A stretch of 64,000 bases of DNA. Origin: Paenibacillus sp. A3 (GTDB lineage: Bacteria > Bacillota > Bacilli > Paenibacillales > NBRC-103111). The position numbers and the translations under genes are program-made. Below the pieces are notes generated by a model that saw nothing but the letters and a program-made list of their open reading frames with translations, was not told the DNA's origin and did no database searches. Shown one piece after another: positions 18,020-26,631 of this stretch. Within the stretch, counting starts at the first letter, position 1. Each line of letters opens with the position of its first letter. Where the stretch lies: the NCBI RefSeq assembly GCF_001399685.1, contig NZ_JTHN01000046.1:1-64000 (forward strand), read 5' to 3'.

Positions 18020-19780
18020 ATGGCGAATTCAAAAATCATCGTAGTCGGTGGAGGCTTGGCTGGTTTGATGGCCACCATCAAAGCGGCGGAGGCTGGAGTT
18101 CACGTCGACCTGTTCTCCTTGGTGCCGGTTAAACGTTCCCACTCCGTGTGCGCGCAGGGCGGCATCAACGGAGCGGTGAATACGAAAGGGGAAGGCGACT
18201 CCCCGTGGGAACACTTTGACGATACGGTTTATGGCGGAGACTTCCTGGCCAACCAGCCGCCGGTTAAAGCGATGTGCGACGCGGCGCCGGGCATCATCCA
18301 CTTGATGGACCGGATGGGCGTTATGTTCAACCGTACGCCGGAAGGGCTGCTCGATTTCCGCCGTTTCGGGGGAACGAAGCATCACCGTACGGCGTTTGCC
18401 GGTGCGACGACAGGCCAACAGCTGCTGTATGCGCTGGACGAGCAAGTACGCCGGTGGGAAACGGCCGGTCTGGTCAAGAAATACGAGCATTGGGAGTTCC
18501 TTGGCGCGGTGCTCGACGACGACGGCGTATGCCGCGGGATTGCCGGACAAGACCTGCGCAGCATGGAAGTCAACACTTTCAAAGCCGATGCGGTTATTTT
18601 GGCGACAGGCGGCCCGGGGATTATCTTCGGTAAAACGACGAACTCGGTTATCAATACGGGTACGGCGGCCAGTGCGGTATATCAACAAGGCGTTTATTAC
18701 GCGAACGGCGAGTTCATTCAGATTCACCCGACGGCGATTCCGGGCGACGACAAGCTTCGTCTCATGTCCGAATCCGCGCGGGGCGAAGGCGGACGCGTAT
18801 GGACATACAAAGACGGCAAGCCGTGGTACTTCCTTGAAGAAAAATATCCGGCTTACGGAAACCTGGTACCGCGCGATATCGCGACACGGGAAATTTTCTC
18901 TGTCTGCGTTGATCTGAAGCTCGGCGTGAACGGCGAGAACATGGTGTATCTCGACCTGTCGCATAAAGATCCGAAGGAGCTTGACGTCAAGCTCGGCGGG
19001 ATCATCGAGATCTATGAGAAATTCATGGGCGACGATCCGCGCAAAATTCCGATGAAGATTTTCCCTGCCGTGCACTACTCGATGGGCGGTATGTGGGTTG
19101 ACTATAACCAAATGACGAATATTCCGGGGCTGTTTGCCTGTGGCGAGTGCGAGTACCAGTACCATGGCGCTAACCGTCTGGGTGCGAACTCGCTGCTTTC
19201 CGCGATCTACGGCGGTATGATCACCGGTCCGAAGGCCATCGAATATATCAAAGGCTTGGATAAGCTTGCCGAAGACGTTTCGTCGACAGTGTACGACCGC
19301 TACCAAAAGCAGCAAACGGACAAATACGAAAGCATCTTGAAAATGAACGGCACCGAGAATGCTTACGTGCTGCACAAAGAGCTGGGCGAGTGGATGACGA
19401 ACAACATGACCGTCGTGCGCTACAACAAGCAGCTCCAACAAACGCTCGACAAAATCAACGAGCTGAAGCAGCGCTACAAAAACATCAACATCAACGACTC
19501 GGCCCGTTTCAACAACCCGGGTGTGGCATTCACCCGCCAGCTGTGGAACATGCTTGAGCTGTCCCACGCGATGACGCTCGGCGCTCTGCTTCGCGACGAA
19601 AGCCGCGGCGCGCACTACAAGCCGGAGTTCCCGGATCGTAACGACGAGCAGTTCCTGAAAACGACGAAGGCGAAATGGACGCCGGACGGTCCGCAAATCG
19701 ATTGGGAAGACGTTGACGTATCGCTGATCGAACCAAGAAAACGTGACTACACGACCGACAAGAAGAAGGGAGGTCATTAA
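18020..19780 (+). CDS. sdhA: Succinate dehydrogenase flavoprotein subunit
   Basis: A 586-aa catalytic subunit with covalently bound FAD that oxidises succinate to fumarate. An N-terminal FAD motif (VVGGGLAGLMA, 7-17), HSVCAQGGINGA containing the FAD-linking His, the substrate loop RGEGGR, and HRTAFAG are present. AAGGGGGAGG precedes the ATG. sdhB starts 2 nt after its stop. Confidence 0.97.
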   Translation: MANSKIIVVGGGLAGLMATIKAAEAGVHVDLFSLVPVKRSHSVCAQGGINGAVNTKGEGDSPWEHFDDTVYGGDFLANQPPVKAMCDAAPGIIHLMDRMGVMFNRTPEGLLDFRRFGGTKHHRTAFAGATTGQQLLYALDEQVRRWETAGLVKKYEHWEFLGAVLDDDGVCRGIAGQDLRSMEVNTFKADAVILATGGPGIIFGKTTNSVINTGTAASAVYQQGVYYANGEFIQIHPTAIPGDDKLRLMSESARGEGGRVWTYKDGKPWYFLEEKYPAYGNLVPRDIATREIFSVCVDLKLGVNGENMVYLDLSHKDPKELDVKLGGIIEIYEKFMGDDPRKIPMKIFPAVHYSMGGMWVDYNQMTNIPGLFACGECEYQYHGANRLGANSLLSAIYGGMITGPKAIEYIKGLDKLAEDVSSTVYDRYQKQQTDKYESILKMNGTENAYVLHKELGEWMTNNMTVVRYNKQLQQTLDKINELKQRYKNININDSARFNNPGVAFTRQLWNMLELSHAMTLGALLRDESRGAHYKPEFPDRNDEQFLKTTKAKWTPDGPQIDWEDVDVSLIEPRKRDYTTDKKKGGH

Positions 19781-19782
19781 TC

Positions 19783-20550
19783 ATGGCCGAAGCAACTGCA
19801 GCAGCGAATAAAAAGGTCAAGTTCATCGTAACGCGTCAGGATTCTGCGGAAAGCAAACCGTACACGGAAGAGTTCGAGGTTCCTTACCGACCGAATATGA
19901 ACGTGATCAGCGCGTTGATGGAGATTCAGCGGAACCCGATGAACGCGAGCGGCAATAAAACGACACCGGTCTGCTGGGAATCGAACTGTCTGGAAGAAGT
20001 GTGCGGAGCTTGCTCGATGGTCATTAACGGCAAGCCGCGGCAAGCTTGCTCCGCGCTCGTCGACAAGCTGGAGCAGCCGATTCGCATCGCGCCGATGTCG
20101 ACATTCCCGGTCGTTCGCGACCTGGTGATCAATCGTGAGCGCATGTTCGCCGCTCTGAAGAAGGTTAAAGCATGGATTCCGATCGACGGTACGTACGACC
20201 TCGGTCCGGGACCGCGGATGGCCGAGTCCAAGCGTCAATGGGCCTATGAGCTGTCCAAATGCATGACCTGCGGCGTGTGTCTCGAGTCCTGCCCGAACGT
20301 GAACGACAAAACGACGTTTATCGGTCCGGCAGCCGTCTCGCAAGTGCGTTTGTTCAACGCGCATCCGACAGGCGAGATGAACGCTCACGAGCGTCTGGAA
20401 GCTTTGATGGAGGACGGCGGCATCGAAGGCTGCGGCAACTCGCAGAACTGCGTGCGTTCCTGTCCGAAAGGCATTCCGCTCACCACGTCGATCGCGGCGA
20501 TGAACCTCGATACGACGAAGCATTTGTTCAAGAAATGGCTTAGCGTGTAA
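19783..20550 (+). CDS. sdhB: Succinate dehydrogenase iron-sulfur subunit
   Basis: A 255-aa electron-transfer subunit. The [2Fe-2S] cysteines are in CWESNCLEEVCGAC with a later C in RQACSA; the ferredoxin-like half holds CMTCGVCLESC and, further on, CVRSCPKG for the [4Fe-4S] and [3Fe-4S] clusters. AGGGAGG of its ribosome site overlaps the end of sdhA. Followed by a terminator. Confidence 0.97.
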   Translation: MAEATAAANKKVKFIVTRQDSAESKPYTEEFEVPYRPNMNVISALMEIQRNPMNASGNKTTPVCWESNCLEEVCGACSMVINGKPRQACSALVDKLEQPIRIAPMSTFPVVRDLVINRERMFAALKKVKAWIPIDGTYDLGPGPRMAESKRQWAYELSKCMTCGVCLESCPNVNDKTTFIGPAAVSQVRLFNAHPTGEMNAHERLEALMEDGGIEGCGNSQNCVRSCPKGIPLTTSIAAMNLDTTKHLFKKWLSV

Positions 20551-20563
20551 TCATATTGATAAT

Positions 20564-20603
20564 AAAATTCTCCCTTGCTGCGCGATCGCAGGGGAGAATT
20601 TTT
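20564..20603 (+). terminator. Intrinsic terminator of sdhCAB
   Basis: AAAATTCTCCC pairs with GGGAGAATTTT around a 17-nt loop, then T residues. Confidence 0.8.
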
Positions 20604-20735
20604 CTGTTTGAGAATAGGCAGTTTAGATCATCTTTTCCAATTTATGACCTTGTCGAAATTTGTAAATGGAAGTATATTAATACAAGGTATAATCAGGAAA
20701 TATGTTAAGATAGCCATTGTGGGAGCGCGGTTGCA

Positions 20736-21386
20736 TTGGTCGATTTTATATTGTTCATGGTCTTTTCGATAATGGAAACAATGGCGATGTATTATTTGAT
20801 GTTCCGTTTGTTCAAGTTCGATATGTACCCGGCTTCGATTGTATTTGCGAGCGCGGTAGCGTCATTTATTTCGTATACGAATCGAAATGTATATGAGATT
20901 CAATCTATAGATGTTCTCGTGCAAATTTTTCTTATGTTTATGTTTGTCTGGTTGTTATTTAAAACGCATGTTTTCTATGCGGCCATCATGACATGTACGG
21001 TATATGTAGGATACGTTATATTGCAAATACCATATTATTTTCTTTTAAATGGAATCGGTCTTTTTGACTCGCGTTTACCGATTCCCAGTGCCGTAGGAAC
21101 ATACTTGCTTCAAATTATTACTGCGTCTACCGCTTTCTTATTGGGAATGTGGGTCAAGAGAAACCGCAAGGGATTCGATTTTGTTCCCCATTCCCAGTAT
21201 GAAGTCGTTAAAATGAATAAAATTAATATTGCGTTTCTTGGCTTAAATTTATTGTCTGTTTCCGTGTTGTCTCTCCTATATCTAACGAATCAAATTATTC
21301 AGCTTTTTTATTTGCCTTTTGCCCTAGTTCTTATCATGTACTTCATATTATATTTTGCGTATAAAAAGGATCGCTCCAATGATTAA
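20736..21386 (+). CDS. Agr-locus polytopic membrane protein, AgrC-sensor-like without kinase
   Basis: A 216-aa protein with about six hydrophobic helices and a short basic tail (YKKDRSND). Its size and topology match the membrane input domain of AgrC-type peptide sensors, but it stops where the histidine-kinase part would begin. No H-box or ATPase motif follows. TTG start at 20736 with GGGAG 10 nt upstream. The stop overlaps the agrB start by 8 nt (ATGATTAA), so the two are translationally coupled. A receptor or inhibitor role is inference from position. Confidence 0.75.
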   Translation: MVDFILFMVFSIMETMAMYYLMFRLFKFDMYPASIVFASAVASFISYTNRNVYEIQSIDVLVQIFLMFMFVWLLFKTHVFYAAIMTCTVYVGYVILQIPYYFLLNGIGLFDSRLPIPSAVGTYLLQIITASTAFLLGMWVKRNRKGFDFVPHSQYEVVKMNKINIAFLGLNLLSVSVLSLLYLTNQIIQLFYLPFALVLIMYFILYFAYKKDRSND

Positions 21387-21900
21387 ACGGCCGTCGCGAG
21401 CCATAGCAGCATGGCTAAAAAATGCCAACCCGGAGGAAACCGCAAGCATTGAAGTTATGGAGTATGCCTTAAGTATTATAATTAATATTTCATTGATTAT
21501 TATCATCGCGTTAGGTGTCGGACATAGCATGGGGAAATACGGCGAAACCGCTCTGGCCTTGTTTAGTTTTATTTTGTTAAGATTTTTTTCAGGCGGAGTA
21601 CACATCAGGTCTAGTTTCGGATGTATGGCGACAACCATTGTATTATGTTTAACGATTCCCCGCCTTCCCATACTGAATAAGGCAGAGATGTTGATATTTA
21701 CTTTGATTTGTATTTTATTATTGCTATTGTTTGCACCTCAAGTGGATAGCGAGGCCGGTTTCAAACCCGAATTGAAACGTTTATTTAAAATCATCTCACT
21801 ATGTATCGTGAGCTCGAATTTAATCTTATGGTCATCGATCATTTCTGTCTCTTTTCTGATTCAGTGTTTGACCCTCATTCCTTTAAAAGGAGATAAATAA
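21379..21900 (+). CDS. agrB: AgrB-family accessory gene regulator peptidase
   Basis: A 173-aa membrane cysteine endopeptidase that cleaves and cyclises the AgrD precursor. The catalytic pair is readable: His75 in FSGGVHIRS and Cys82, seven residues later, the same spacing as His77/Cys84 in the staphylococcal enzyme. Four to five hydrophobic segments follow. Start ATG 21379 with AAAAGGA upstream. The peptide gene starts 2 nt after its stop. Confidence 0.9.
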   Translation: MIKRPSRAIAAWLKNANPEETASIEVMEYALSIIINISLIIIIALGVGHSMGKYGETALALFSFILLRFFSGGVHIRSSFGCMATTIVLCLTIPRLPILNKAEMLIFTLICILLLLLFAPQVDSEAGFKPELKRLFKIISLCIVSSNLILWSSIISVSFLIQCLTLIPLKGDK

Positions 21901-21902
21901 GT

Positions 21903-22034
21903 ATGAAGAAACAGATTGCCAGGAGGGTTTCAAATATATTATATGCTTGCGCTAAGTTTTTCGCCGTTACTTTGAAACCTGCTTTGTTCAGTCCCAAAGC
22001 CCCGAAAGAATTGATGGACAAAAATAAGGTTTAG
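21903..22034 (+). CDS. agrD: AgrD-like autoinducer peptide precursor
   Basis: A 43-residue precursor. The N-terminus is an amphipathic, basic leader (MKKQIARRVSNILYA), Cys16 heads a CAKFF pentapeptide, and the C-terminus carries the Pro-spaced SPKAPKEL box typical of AgrD recognition tails. The residues between (AVTLKPALF) are unusual, because the Cys normally lies only a few residues before the tail. Its place directly after agrB makes the assignment firm, but the mature peptide is uncertain. Confidence 0.82.
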   Translation: MKKQIARRVSNILYACAKFFAVTLKPALFSPKAPKELMDKNKV

Positions 22035-22052
22035 TTTGGAGTTGGATTTACA

Positions 22053-22394
22053 ATGCGAGTGCTTCGGGAGGACGGTTCGGGTTACGAACTTGACGACGAT
22101 GAGATCGTTTTTTTCACCACTCATAATAATGTCATCAGCGTACATACCCGCACTGAACGATATATCGTTCCGACGACCCTCGACCAGCTGAGCAAAGCGT
22201 ATCAAGATTTGTCGTTCGATAAGGTGGATCGATCTTATAGCGTAAGAATTGACCGGATCGAAGGTTACCATGCCGTTCGTAAGGCGGTTTATTTTGAGGA
22301 GGAAACAACGGATAATACGAAATACGCTCCCGTTTCCGAGCCCAACATGAAAAAAGTGTTAAAGCATTTGGAACAGAAAAAAGACCAACCTTGA
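22053..22394 (+). CDS. Single-domain LytTR DNA-binding protein
   Basis: A 113-aa protein made of a LytTR domain only (about 14-105; IVFFTTHNNVISVHT, FDKVDRSYSVRIDRIEGYHAV). It has no receiver domain, unlike AgrA. Located 18 nt after agrD, it is the likely transcriptional output of the locus. It ends inside a bidirectional terminator. Confidence 0.8.
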   Translation: MRVLREDGSGYELDDDEIVFFTTHNNVISVHTRTERYIVPTTLDQLSKAYQDLSFDKVDRSYSVRIDRIEGYHAVRKAVYFEEETTDNTKYAPVSEPNMKKVLKHLEQKKDQP

Positions 22395-22410
22395 AAGGCT
22401 AGTCTTTTTT
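22377..22410. terminator. Bidirectional terminator between convergent LytTR genes
   Basis: AAAAAAGAC pairs with GTCTTTTTT around a 16-nt loop. Both converging stop codons fall inside it. Confidence 0.8.
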
Positions 22411-22800
22411 CGGCAGTGCTCCGGGGATCGATTGACATCGGTTATGGTTGATGCGCTGATGAACGATGTCTTGCAGCAGATGCATGAACATCCAGCTGAT
22501 GGAAGCGAACTTGCTTCGCTCTGTCGGGAAATCGTCAAAATAGGCCTTCAAATGGCGTCCTACGCCCTTGACCTTCGACATGTTCACGACATTAGAGCCA
22601 TCGAGCTGCCAGAAATCTTCAATATGATTTTCCAGATCGTCCAAATCCGCGATAGCCCGGTATTCTCCATGCAAAGTATGGAAAATAAGCCTTCCGGACT
22701 TATCCTTTTCGGTATAAAGAACATCGCTGTGGAGATCGATAACGGCGAGTCTGCTTTCTCCCGTTGGCAAAGTTTGAATAACCGACATGGGCGATTTCAT
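22399..22800 (-). CDS. Second LytTR-like single-domain protein
   Basis: A 133-aa protein with the LytTR pattern (VLYTEKDKSGRLIFHTLHGE; FWQLDGSNVVNMSKVKGV; LKAYFDD) and about 30 extra C-terminal residues rich in His and Arg. No receiver. AAGGAG precedes the ATG by 7 nt. It converges on the Agr locus. Whether it competes with or senses the same signal is unknown. Confidence 0.75.
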   Translation of the reverse strand: MKSPMSVIQTLPTGESRLAVIDLHSDVLYTEKDKSGRLIFHTLHGEYRAIADLDDLENHIEDFWQLDGSNVVNMSKVKGVGRHLKAYFDDFPTERSKFASISWMFMHLLQDIVHQRINHNRCQSIPGALPKKD

Positions 22801-22933
22801 GGAGGTTCTCCTTTTGTGTACTTTTTAACAAAAAATTAGATACTAAATAATGGTTAACCATGGAATTGTTTACTAAAAAGGATAACATAGATTTAGTTAT
22901 TTTTTTACATTGGTTTAAAATTTAAATCCTCTA

Positions 22934-22999
22934 TTGACAAAATAAGCCAAGCCTATCTATAAAATTCCGTTGACGAATCGGTAGGTTAGAAGGTAAAAT
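22934..22999 (+). promoter_or_regulatory. Tandem SigA-like promoters of the lacI-type gene
   Basis: P1: TTGACA (22934), 18 bp, TATAAA (22958). P2: TTGACG (22970), 18 bp, TAAAAT (22994). Both point to the LacI-family gene. Confidence 0.55.
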
Positions 23000-23004
23000 A
23001 GAGT

Positions 23005-23024
23005 TAATTTAAACGTTTAAATTA
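23005..23024. promoter_or_regulatory. LacI-type operator, 20-bp perfect palindrome
   Basis: TAATTTAAAC followed by its exact complement, centred on the CpG usual for LacI-family sites. It lies just downstream of the second -10 box, so binding would block transcription of the regulator and probably the hydrolase gene. Confidence 0.75.
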
Positions 23025-23048
23025 TGTTGAAGAATTGGAGTGCCGGTT

Positions 23049-24113
23049 ATGAGCAAAAAACGCCAAATCACGATCGTAGATCTGGCAGAGGCTGCCGGCG
23101 TATCGATTGCCACGGTGTCGAATGTGCTGAACCGACGGAATGTGCCGATGTCGGCTGAGACAATTCGGAAGGTGGAAGCGGCGGCGGAGCTTCTCGGTTA
23201 CCGCCGCAATGTGATGGCAGCCAGCCTCAGCAGCAAAAAGTCCTACGAGCTAGGGATGCTCGTACCGAGCTTTGGCGGGTATTATGGGCGTTTTGCCGAA
23301 GAGATGCAGCGCACCGCTCACCAGTATGGGTACCATCTGTCGGTATTTTCGGCGGCGGGCTTCGATCCGGAGATCGAGAAGCGTCACTTGGACGTGCTGC
23401 TGCAGCGCAGGGTAGACGGGTTGTTCTGTCACGGATTGGCGATGTCTCAGGAAGCCACCAGACAGATCGTATCCGACGGTACCCCGCTGGTTCTATTTAA
23501 CGCGTGGGGGTGGCCGAGCGACATTGCGGCCGGCGCGGTCAATCTCGATTTTCTGGAAGGCTGCAATACGATCGTGCGGCATTTGTACGAGCAGGGCAGC
23601 CGGAAGATGGTTTACTTAGGGAAAACCAAATCGCTCGGAACGGATCGGCAGCGCCGTATCGGCTTCCGCAACGGGCTGGACCGGCTTCCGGAATCAATCC
23701 CGTCCACGATCGTGGAGCTGGATGACGGGCTTACGATGGATGAAGCGGTGGAACAGGTTATCGCTTTTTCGGACGGGGTACGGCCGATCGGGGTGATGGG
23801 ATTCGACGACAATGTGGCCTTGGCGTTCATGTTTGCCGTGCTGCGTCATGGCTACAGGGTTCCGCAGGACGTGCAGATTGTCGGGGTTAATAACGATCCG
23901 TTCACTTCCGTCTGCTATCCGTCGATGACGACGATGAACATTCCTTACGACAAGCAGGCCCGACTGGCCATCCGCTTGATGCTGGAGCAGCTCGGGGAAA
24001 GCGATACGATGGTGCGGATCGACGGAAATGCCGATCAAGTCGAGATTACCGATGCGCGTGAGGTCCGCGTTCCGATGCAGCTTGTTCCGCGCATGTCCAC
24101 CCAGTCGGTCTGA
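23049..24113 (+). CDS. LacI-family transcriptional regulator
   Basis: A 354-aa repressor with the N-terminal HTH and hinge (ITIVDLAEAAGVSIATVSNV) and a periplasmic-binding-like sugar domain. Start ATG 23049, with GGAG 8 nt upstream; the GTG at 23040 overlaps that site. A glucuronyl hydrolase gene follows after 62 nt, so the ligand may be an unsaturated uronate-derived sugar. The palindrome ahead of it suggests autoregulation. Confidence 0.9.
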   Translation: MSKKRQITIVDLAEAAGVSIATVSNVLNRRNVPMSAETIRKVEAAAELLGYRRNVMAASLSSKKSYELGMLVPSFGGYYGRFAEEMQRTAHQYGYHLSVFSAAGFDPEIEKRHLDVLLQRRVDGLFCHGLAMSQEATRQIVSDGTPLVLFNAWGWPSDIAAGAVNLDFLEGCNTIVRHLYEQGSRKMVYLGKTKSLGTDRQRRIGFRNGLDRLPESIPSTIVELDDGLTMDEAVEQVIAFSDGVRPIGVMGFDDNVALAFMFAVLRHGYRVPQDVQIVGVNNDPFTSVCYPSMTTMNIPYDKQARLAIRLMLEQLGESDTMVRIDGNADQVEITDAREVRVPMQLVPRMSTQSV

Positions 24114-24175
24114 CGGGTGGCATCGGCCTCCGGGCCCTACATAGACGACAACCAGAAAAAAGGAGCTTGATCCTC

Positions 24176-25309
24176 ATGAGTTTATGGCAAAAGGCGATTG
24201 AAGACGCGGTTCAAAAAACAAAAGCCAACATCGGCAAATTCGGCGGCCTGTTTCCTCATGTCAGCGAGAACGGAAAATATATCTTAAACGATAATTGCGA
24301 TTGGACGGAAGGCTTCTGGTCCGGGATGCTGTGGCTTTGCTATGAGCATACGAAGGACGAGGCGTTCCGCGAAGCGGCCGTGCGGACGGTCGAGAGCTTT
24401 AAGAAACGGCTCGAAGCCCACCGGGTGCTGGATCATCACGATATCGGGTTCTTGTACTCGCTTTCCGCCAAAGCGCAGTGGATTATCGAGCGGGACCCGG
24501 CTGCCAAGCAGCTGGCGCTGGAAGCGGCCGATGTGATGATGCGGCGTTGGCGTCCGAAAGGCCGTTACATTCAAGCGTGGGGGCCGGAAGGCGATCCGGA
24601 GAACGGTGGACGCATCATCATCGACTGCATGATGAACCTGCCTTTGCTGTACTGGGCTTACGAGCAGACGGGCAACAAGGAGTATTTGGACGTAGCGGTT
24701 ACGCATGCCGACAAATCGCGGCGTTTCTTGGTCCGTGGGGACGATTCGTCTTACCATACGTTCTATTTCGACCAAGAAACGGGCGAGTCGCTTCGCGGAG
24801 GGACGCATCAAGGCTACCGGGATGGCTCCACATGGACCCGGGGTCAAGCTTGGGGCATCTACGGGTTCGCCTTGTCTTACCGGTATACGAAAAATCCGCT
24901 GTATCTGGAAACGTCCCGCCGCATGGCGCGTTATTTCCTGGAGCGGCTGCCGGAAGACGATGTGGTGTACTGGGACTTCGATGCGCCGGTTACTCCGGAA
25001 ACGAAACGCGACAGCTCCGCGTCCGCGATCGCATCGGCCGGGCTTGTTGAGCTTCTGTCCCATTTGGACGCCGAGGATGCCGATAGGGCCTTCCTGGAGG
25101 ACGGGCTGCACCGTTCGATGAAATCGCTGGTCGAGAATTATTCCACCATCGGACAGCCGGATGCGGAAGGGCTGCTGGAGCACGGCTCGTACAGCGTACG
25201 CGGCGGGTCGGCGCCGGACGATTATATGATTTGGGGCGACTATTACTACCTCGAAGCGCTGCTTCGGATGGAAAAAGGCATCACGGGCTACTGGTACGAA
25301 AGAAGCTAG
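24176..25309 (+). CDS. Unsaturated glucuronyl hydrolase (GH88)
   Basis: A 377-aa cytoplasmic enzyme that removes the 4,5-unsaturated uronic acid left by polysaccharide lyases. The alpha/alpha-barrel family pattern is clear and the two catalytic Asp sit at residue 89 (DHHDIGF) and 150 (IIIDCMMNL), one off the published numbering. RBS AAAAGGAGC precedes the ATG by 11 nt; the TTG at 24167 is too close. No lyase or transporter is adjacent, so substrate supply is encoded elsewhere. Likely controlled by the upstream LacI protein. Confidence 0.92.
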   Translation: MSLWQKAIEDAVQKTKANIGKFGGLFPHVSENGKYILNDNCDWTEGFWSGMLWLCYEHTKDEAFREAAVRTVESFKKRLEAHRVLDHHDIGFLYSLSAKAQWIIERDPAAKQLALEAADVMMRRWRPKGRYIQAWGPEGDPENGGRIIIDCMMNLPLLYWAYEQTGNKEYLDVAVTHADKSRRFLVRGDDSSYHTFYFDQETGESLRGGTHQGYRDGSTWTRGQAWGIYGFALSYRYTKNPLYLETSRRMARYFLERLPEDDVVYWDFDAPVTPETKRDSSASAIASAGLVELLSHLDAEDADRAFLEDGLHRSMKSLVENYSTIGQPDAEGLLEHGSYSVRGGSAPDDYMIWGDYYYLEALLRMEKGITGYWYERS

Positions 25310-25319
25310 AATGAATGGG

Positions 25320-25369
25320 AAAACTCCCTTACGATCCGATCCGCATAGGATGGCGTAAGGGAGTTTTTT
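25320..25369 (+). terminator. Intrinsic terminator after the GH88 gene (bidirectional)
   Basis: AAAACTCCCTTACG/CGTAAGGGAGTTTT 14-bp perfect stem, then TT. Confidence 0.85.
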
Positions 25370-25400
25370 GAATTTGCATGAAAGCGGGAGGTTCGCCGTG

Positions 25401-26384
25401 TCAATTTTGCAATGGCCTCATGACCGGGCCCTTCTCCGCTTGTTTATGTTTATGACGCAAAAATTGCTTGCCGTACTCGCCATGCGGATGAATGTTGACA
25501 TGTTCCGTTTGGATGGTGGAATGCTCGATGCCGTATTTTTCCTTGAGCGTCTCATTGATGGCGAGAATGATGCAGAACGGTTGAATCTTGTCGTCGATAA
25601 ACACGTGGGCGGTCAGTGAGTAATGGTCGGTCGATACGGCCCACAGATGCATTTCGTGCACATCTTCGACGCCTTCGACGTCCCGGATCGACTGGCGAAT
25701 CTCGTCCAAGTCGTAGCGGCCGGGCACCGATTCCATAAGAATGAGGTACGATTCTTTGATGATTTTAGCGCCGCCAGTAAAAATAATGCCGCCGATGACC
25801 ATACTGATGAGCGGGTCGAACCATTTCAAACCGGTAAAATAAATAATGATGGCGGAGACGATAACTCCGATCGAACTGAGCAAATCGCCGATAAAGTGCC
25901 ATAGGGCGCTTTGGACGTTCAGGTTCTCTTCTTCCTTCATGCTGCGGCTGAGCACAAGGGTGAGCACCAGGTTGACGACGAGACCGATGGACGCGATGAT
26001 CAGCATCAGCTTCAGGTCGATTTCTTCCGGCGTAATGAACCTGCGGATGCCTTCGATGAAGATGCCTGCGGCGATAATGGCCAGCGCCAGTCCATTCAGG
26101 AAGGAGGCGATGATTTCGAAGCGCAGATAGCCGAACGTAAACCGCGCATTCGGCGGCCGGGTAGCCAAGTAGATGGCAATCATGCTGAGGCCCAGAGCGA
26201 TAACGTCGGAGATCATATGAGCCGAATCGGAGAGAAGGGCCAGCGAGTTTGACATCAAGCCCCCGATAATTTCGACGATCGTAAAGAAGGCGGTCAAAAT
26301 GAGCGTAACCCAGAGCGTCTTCTTGGACCGGCTTTGTTCTTTGACATGATGAAGATGATGGAAATCGTAATGATCATCTTGCAT
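25401..26384 (-). CDS. czcD: CDF-family divalent metal cation exporter (CzcD-like)
   Basis: A 327-aa Zn2+/Cd2+/Co2+:H+ antiporter with six membrane helices. The transport-site pairs are HxxxD in SAHMISDV (helix II) and WHFIGD (helix V). A His-rich N-terminus (HYDFHHLHH) and a cytoplasmic C-terminal metal-binding domain with HEMHLWAVS and EHVNIHPH are present. ATG 26384 is preferred over GTG 26393, because AAAGGA lies 10 nt before it. No ArsR/MerR regulator lies beside it. Confidence 0.92.
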   Translation of the reverse strand: MQDDHYDFHHLHHVKEQSRSKKTLWVTLILTAFFTIVEIIGGLMSNSLALLSDSAHMISDVIALGLSMIAIYLATRPPNARFTFGYLRFEIIASFLNGLALAIIAAGIFIEGIRRFITPEEIDLKLMLIIASIGLVVNLVLTLVLSRSMKEEENLNVQSALWHFIGDLLSSIGVIVSAIIIYFTGLKWFDPLISMVIGGIIFTGGAKIIKESYLILMESVPGRYDLDEIRQSIRDVEGVEDVHEMHLWAVSTDHYSLTAHVFIDDKIQPFCIILAINETLKEKYGIEHSTIQTEHVNIHPHGEYGKQFLRHKHKQAEKGPVMRPLQN

Positions 26385-26570
26385 GGGTAACACCGTCCTT
26401 TCGAGCTGCTGTATGTAACGGATTATACGTCAAGTTCTGAATTTTGGCAAATACTTTAATTGAGATCGTTTATCATTAGTTTTATGGGCTTATTCTTCGT
26501 TTTTGAGAAGTTTTATCACTTTTTTGATAATTTTTCTCAGTGGAGTGAAAGCGATTATCGTTTTCGTAAA

Positions 26571-26585
26571 ATGGAAACGATTACA
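26571..26585 (+). promoter_or_regulatory. cre (CcpA) site
   Basis: ATGGAAACGATTACA fits every position of WTGNAANCGNWNNCW. A second near-match (GTGAAAGCGATTATC) lies 25 bp upstream. Confidence 0.55.
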
Positions 26586-26631
26586 ATTTTGTTACATAAA
26601 TGAAATATTCCTGTTACGTATTTAACATGTT

